DNA of 32,155 nucleotides from Sulfurimonas sp. (GTDB lineage: Bacteria > Campylobacterota > Campylobacteria > Campylobacterales > Sulfurimonadaceae): positions 1 through 32,155 of the forward strand of contig JADGEZ010000024.1 in the NCBI GenBank assembly GCA_016744115.1, given 5' to 3'. A program made the translations under genes and the position numbers. The notes beneath the pieces were generated by a model that worked only from the letters and a program-made list of their open reading frames with translations, ran no database searches and was not told the origin of the DNA. Shown in pieces: positions 31,821-32,155 of the stretch. The first letter of the stretch is position 1, and the number at the start of each line of letters is the position of its first letter.

Positions 31821-32141
31821 TTATGAGGTCATAATTTCGTAAGGTCTTTGTATCTCTTTGATAACTTCATTTACACTCATATGGCGTGATTTTCTTAGAA
31901 ATTCTTTCCCATCTAAAAAAATTAAAACTGTCGGAATTGCGAAAACCCCAAAATGGGGTGCAATGTCTTCTTCTACTGATATATCCACACTCTCAACCAT
32001 AAACTCTTTAAAATTGGAATCAATTGCTTCAAGGAGTTTTGGTTTAAGTGCGTGACATACATTACATGTTGGTGCGGAGAAGTAAACCATCACCGCAAGA
32101 TTTTCTTTAATCGTGTCATTTATCTTTTGAACTGTTTGCAT
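31821..32141 (-). CDS. Cytoplasmic thioredoxin-like protein
   Basis: A 106-residue thioredoxin-fold protein without a signal peptide. The redox motif is APTCNVC near 28-34 in place of WCGPC, and AIPTVLIFLDGKE carries the cis-proline. The missing tryptophan and altered dipeptide suggest a specialised partner. An aaagag ribosome site precedes the ATG. It is convergent with the small membrane protein gene. Confidence 0.85.
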   Translation of the reverse strand: MQTVQKINDTIKENLAVMVYFSAPTCNVCHALKPKLLEAIDSNFKEFMVESVDISVEEDIAPHFGVFAIPTVLIFLDGKEFLRKSRHMSVNEVIKEIQRPYEIMTS

Positions 32142-32155
32142 TGCTACTCTTTGTT

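Overview
The window is AT-rich, densely packed bacterial DNA with short intergenic gaps and many overlapping genes. Gene content points to a Campylobacterota (Epsilonproteobacteria) member, most like a free-living sulfur oxidiser of the Sulfurimonas type. The clues are a flavocytochrome-c-like flavoprotein, an HP0495-type DUF493 protein next to moaC, an RqcH-like NFACT protein and a full B12-dependent MetH. This assignment is inference, since no rRNA or tRNA gene is present. I also saw no CRISPR array and no intact mobile element. The window opens exactly with a BamHI site (GGATCC), which could be a clone or library junction.

Layout. (1) 1-4516, plus strand: a probably exported MBL-fold hydrolase, then a tight run of MOSC protein, duplicated DUF302 protein, Tat-exported FCSD/SoxF-like flavoprotein and exported thioredoxin-like protein; this looks like a periplasmic sulfur or redox module. 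(2) 4513-9736, minus strand: DUF493, moaC, mobA, an OmpA-family protein with a 48-bp tandem repeat, leuC, a DUF4197 protein and an unknown protein. (3) 10106-13597, plus: metH, possibly coupled to a short leader ORF. (4) 13674-18341, minus: purM, anmK, amgK, murU and an MltB-like lytic transglycosylase; the last four form a MurNAc salvage operon. Related palindromic repeats sit on both sides of this block. (5) 18533-21034, plus: an rqcH-like gene, a small charged protein, then a decaying gluconate-2-dehydrogenase-like locus whose GMC flavoprotein is cut to about 40 recognisable residues.

(6) 21198-24834, minus: flavodoxin and an unknown protein behind a leader with Fur-box-like dyads, mini-ORFs and a perfect hairpin; upstream lie an NhaC-type antiporter with an odd start and a GNAT protein. 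(7) 24888-25586, plus: an exported L,D-transpeptidase-fold protein. (8) 25603-29885, minus: a LolA-like protein, an outer-membrane barrel and an MMPL/RND transporter, forming a probable envelope lipid-export trio. (9) 29941-32141: a relic of an IS481-like transposase, a YqaA/DedA-like membrane protein, a D-2-hydroxyacid dehydrogenase, a 47-residue membrane protein on the plus strand and a cytoplasmic thioredoxin-like protein.

Much of the window concerns the cell envelope (peptidoglycan turnover, OmpA, lipid export) and periplasmic redox chemistry. The parts most worth following are the Fur-type flavodoxin leader with its unknown partner gene, the flavoprotein lacking one active-site cysteine, the MurNAc salvage operon, the LolA/barrel/RND trio and the degenerating GMC locus.
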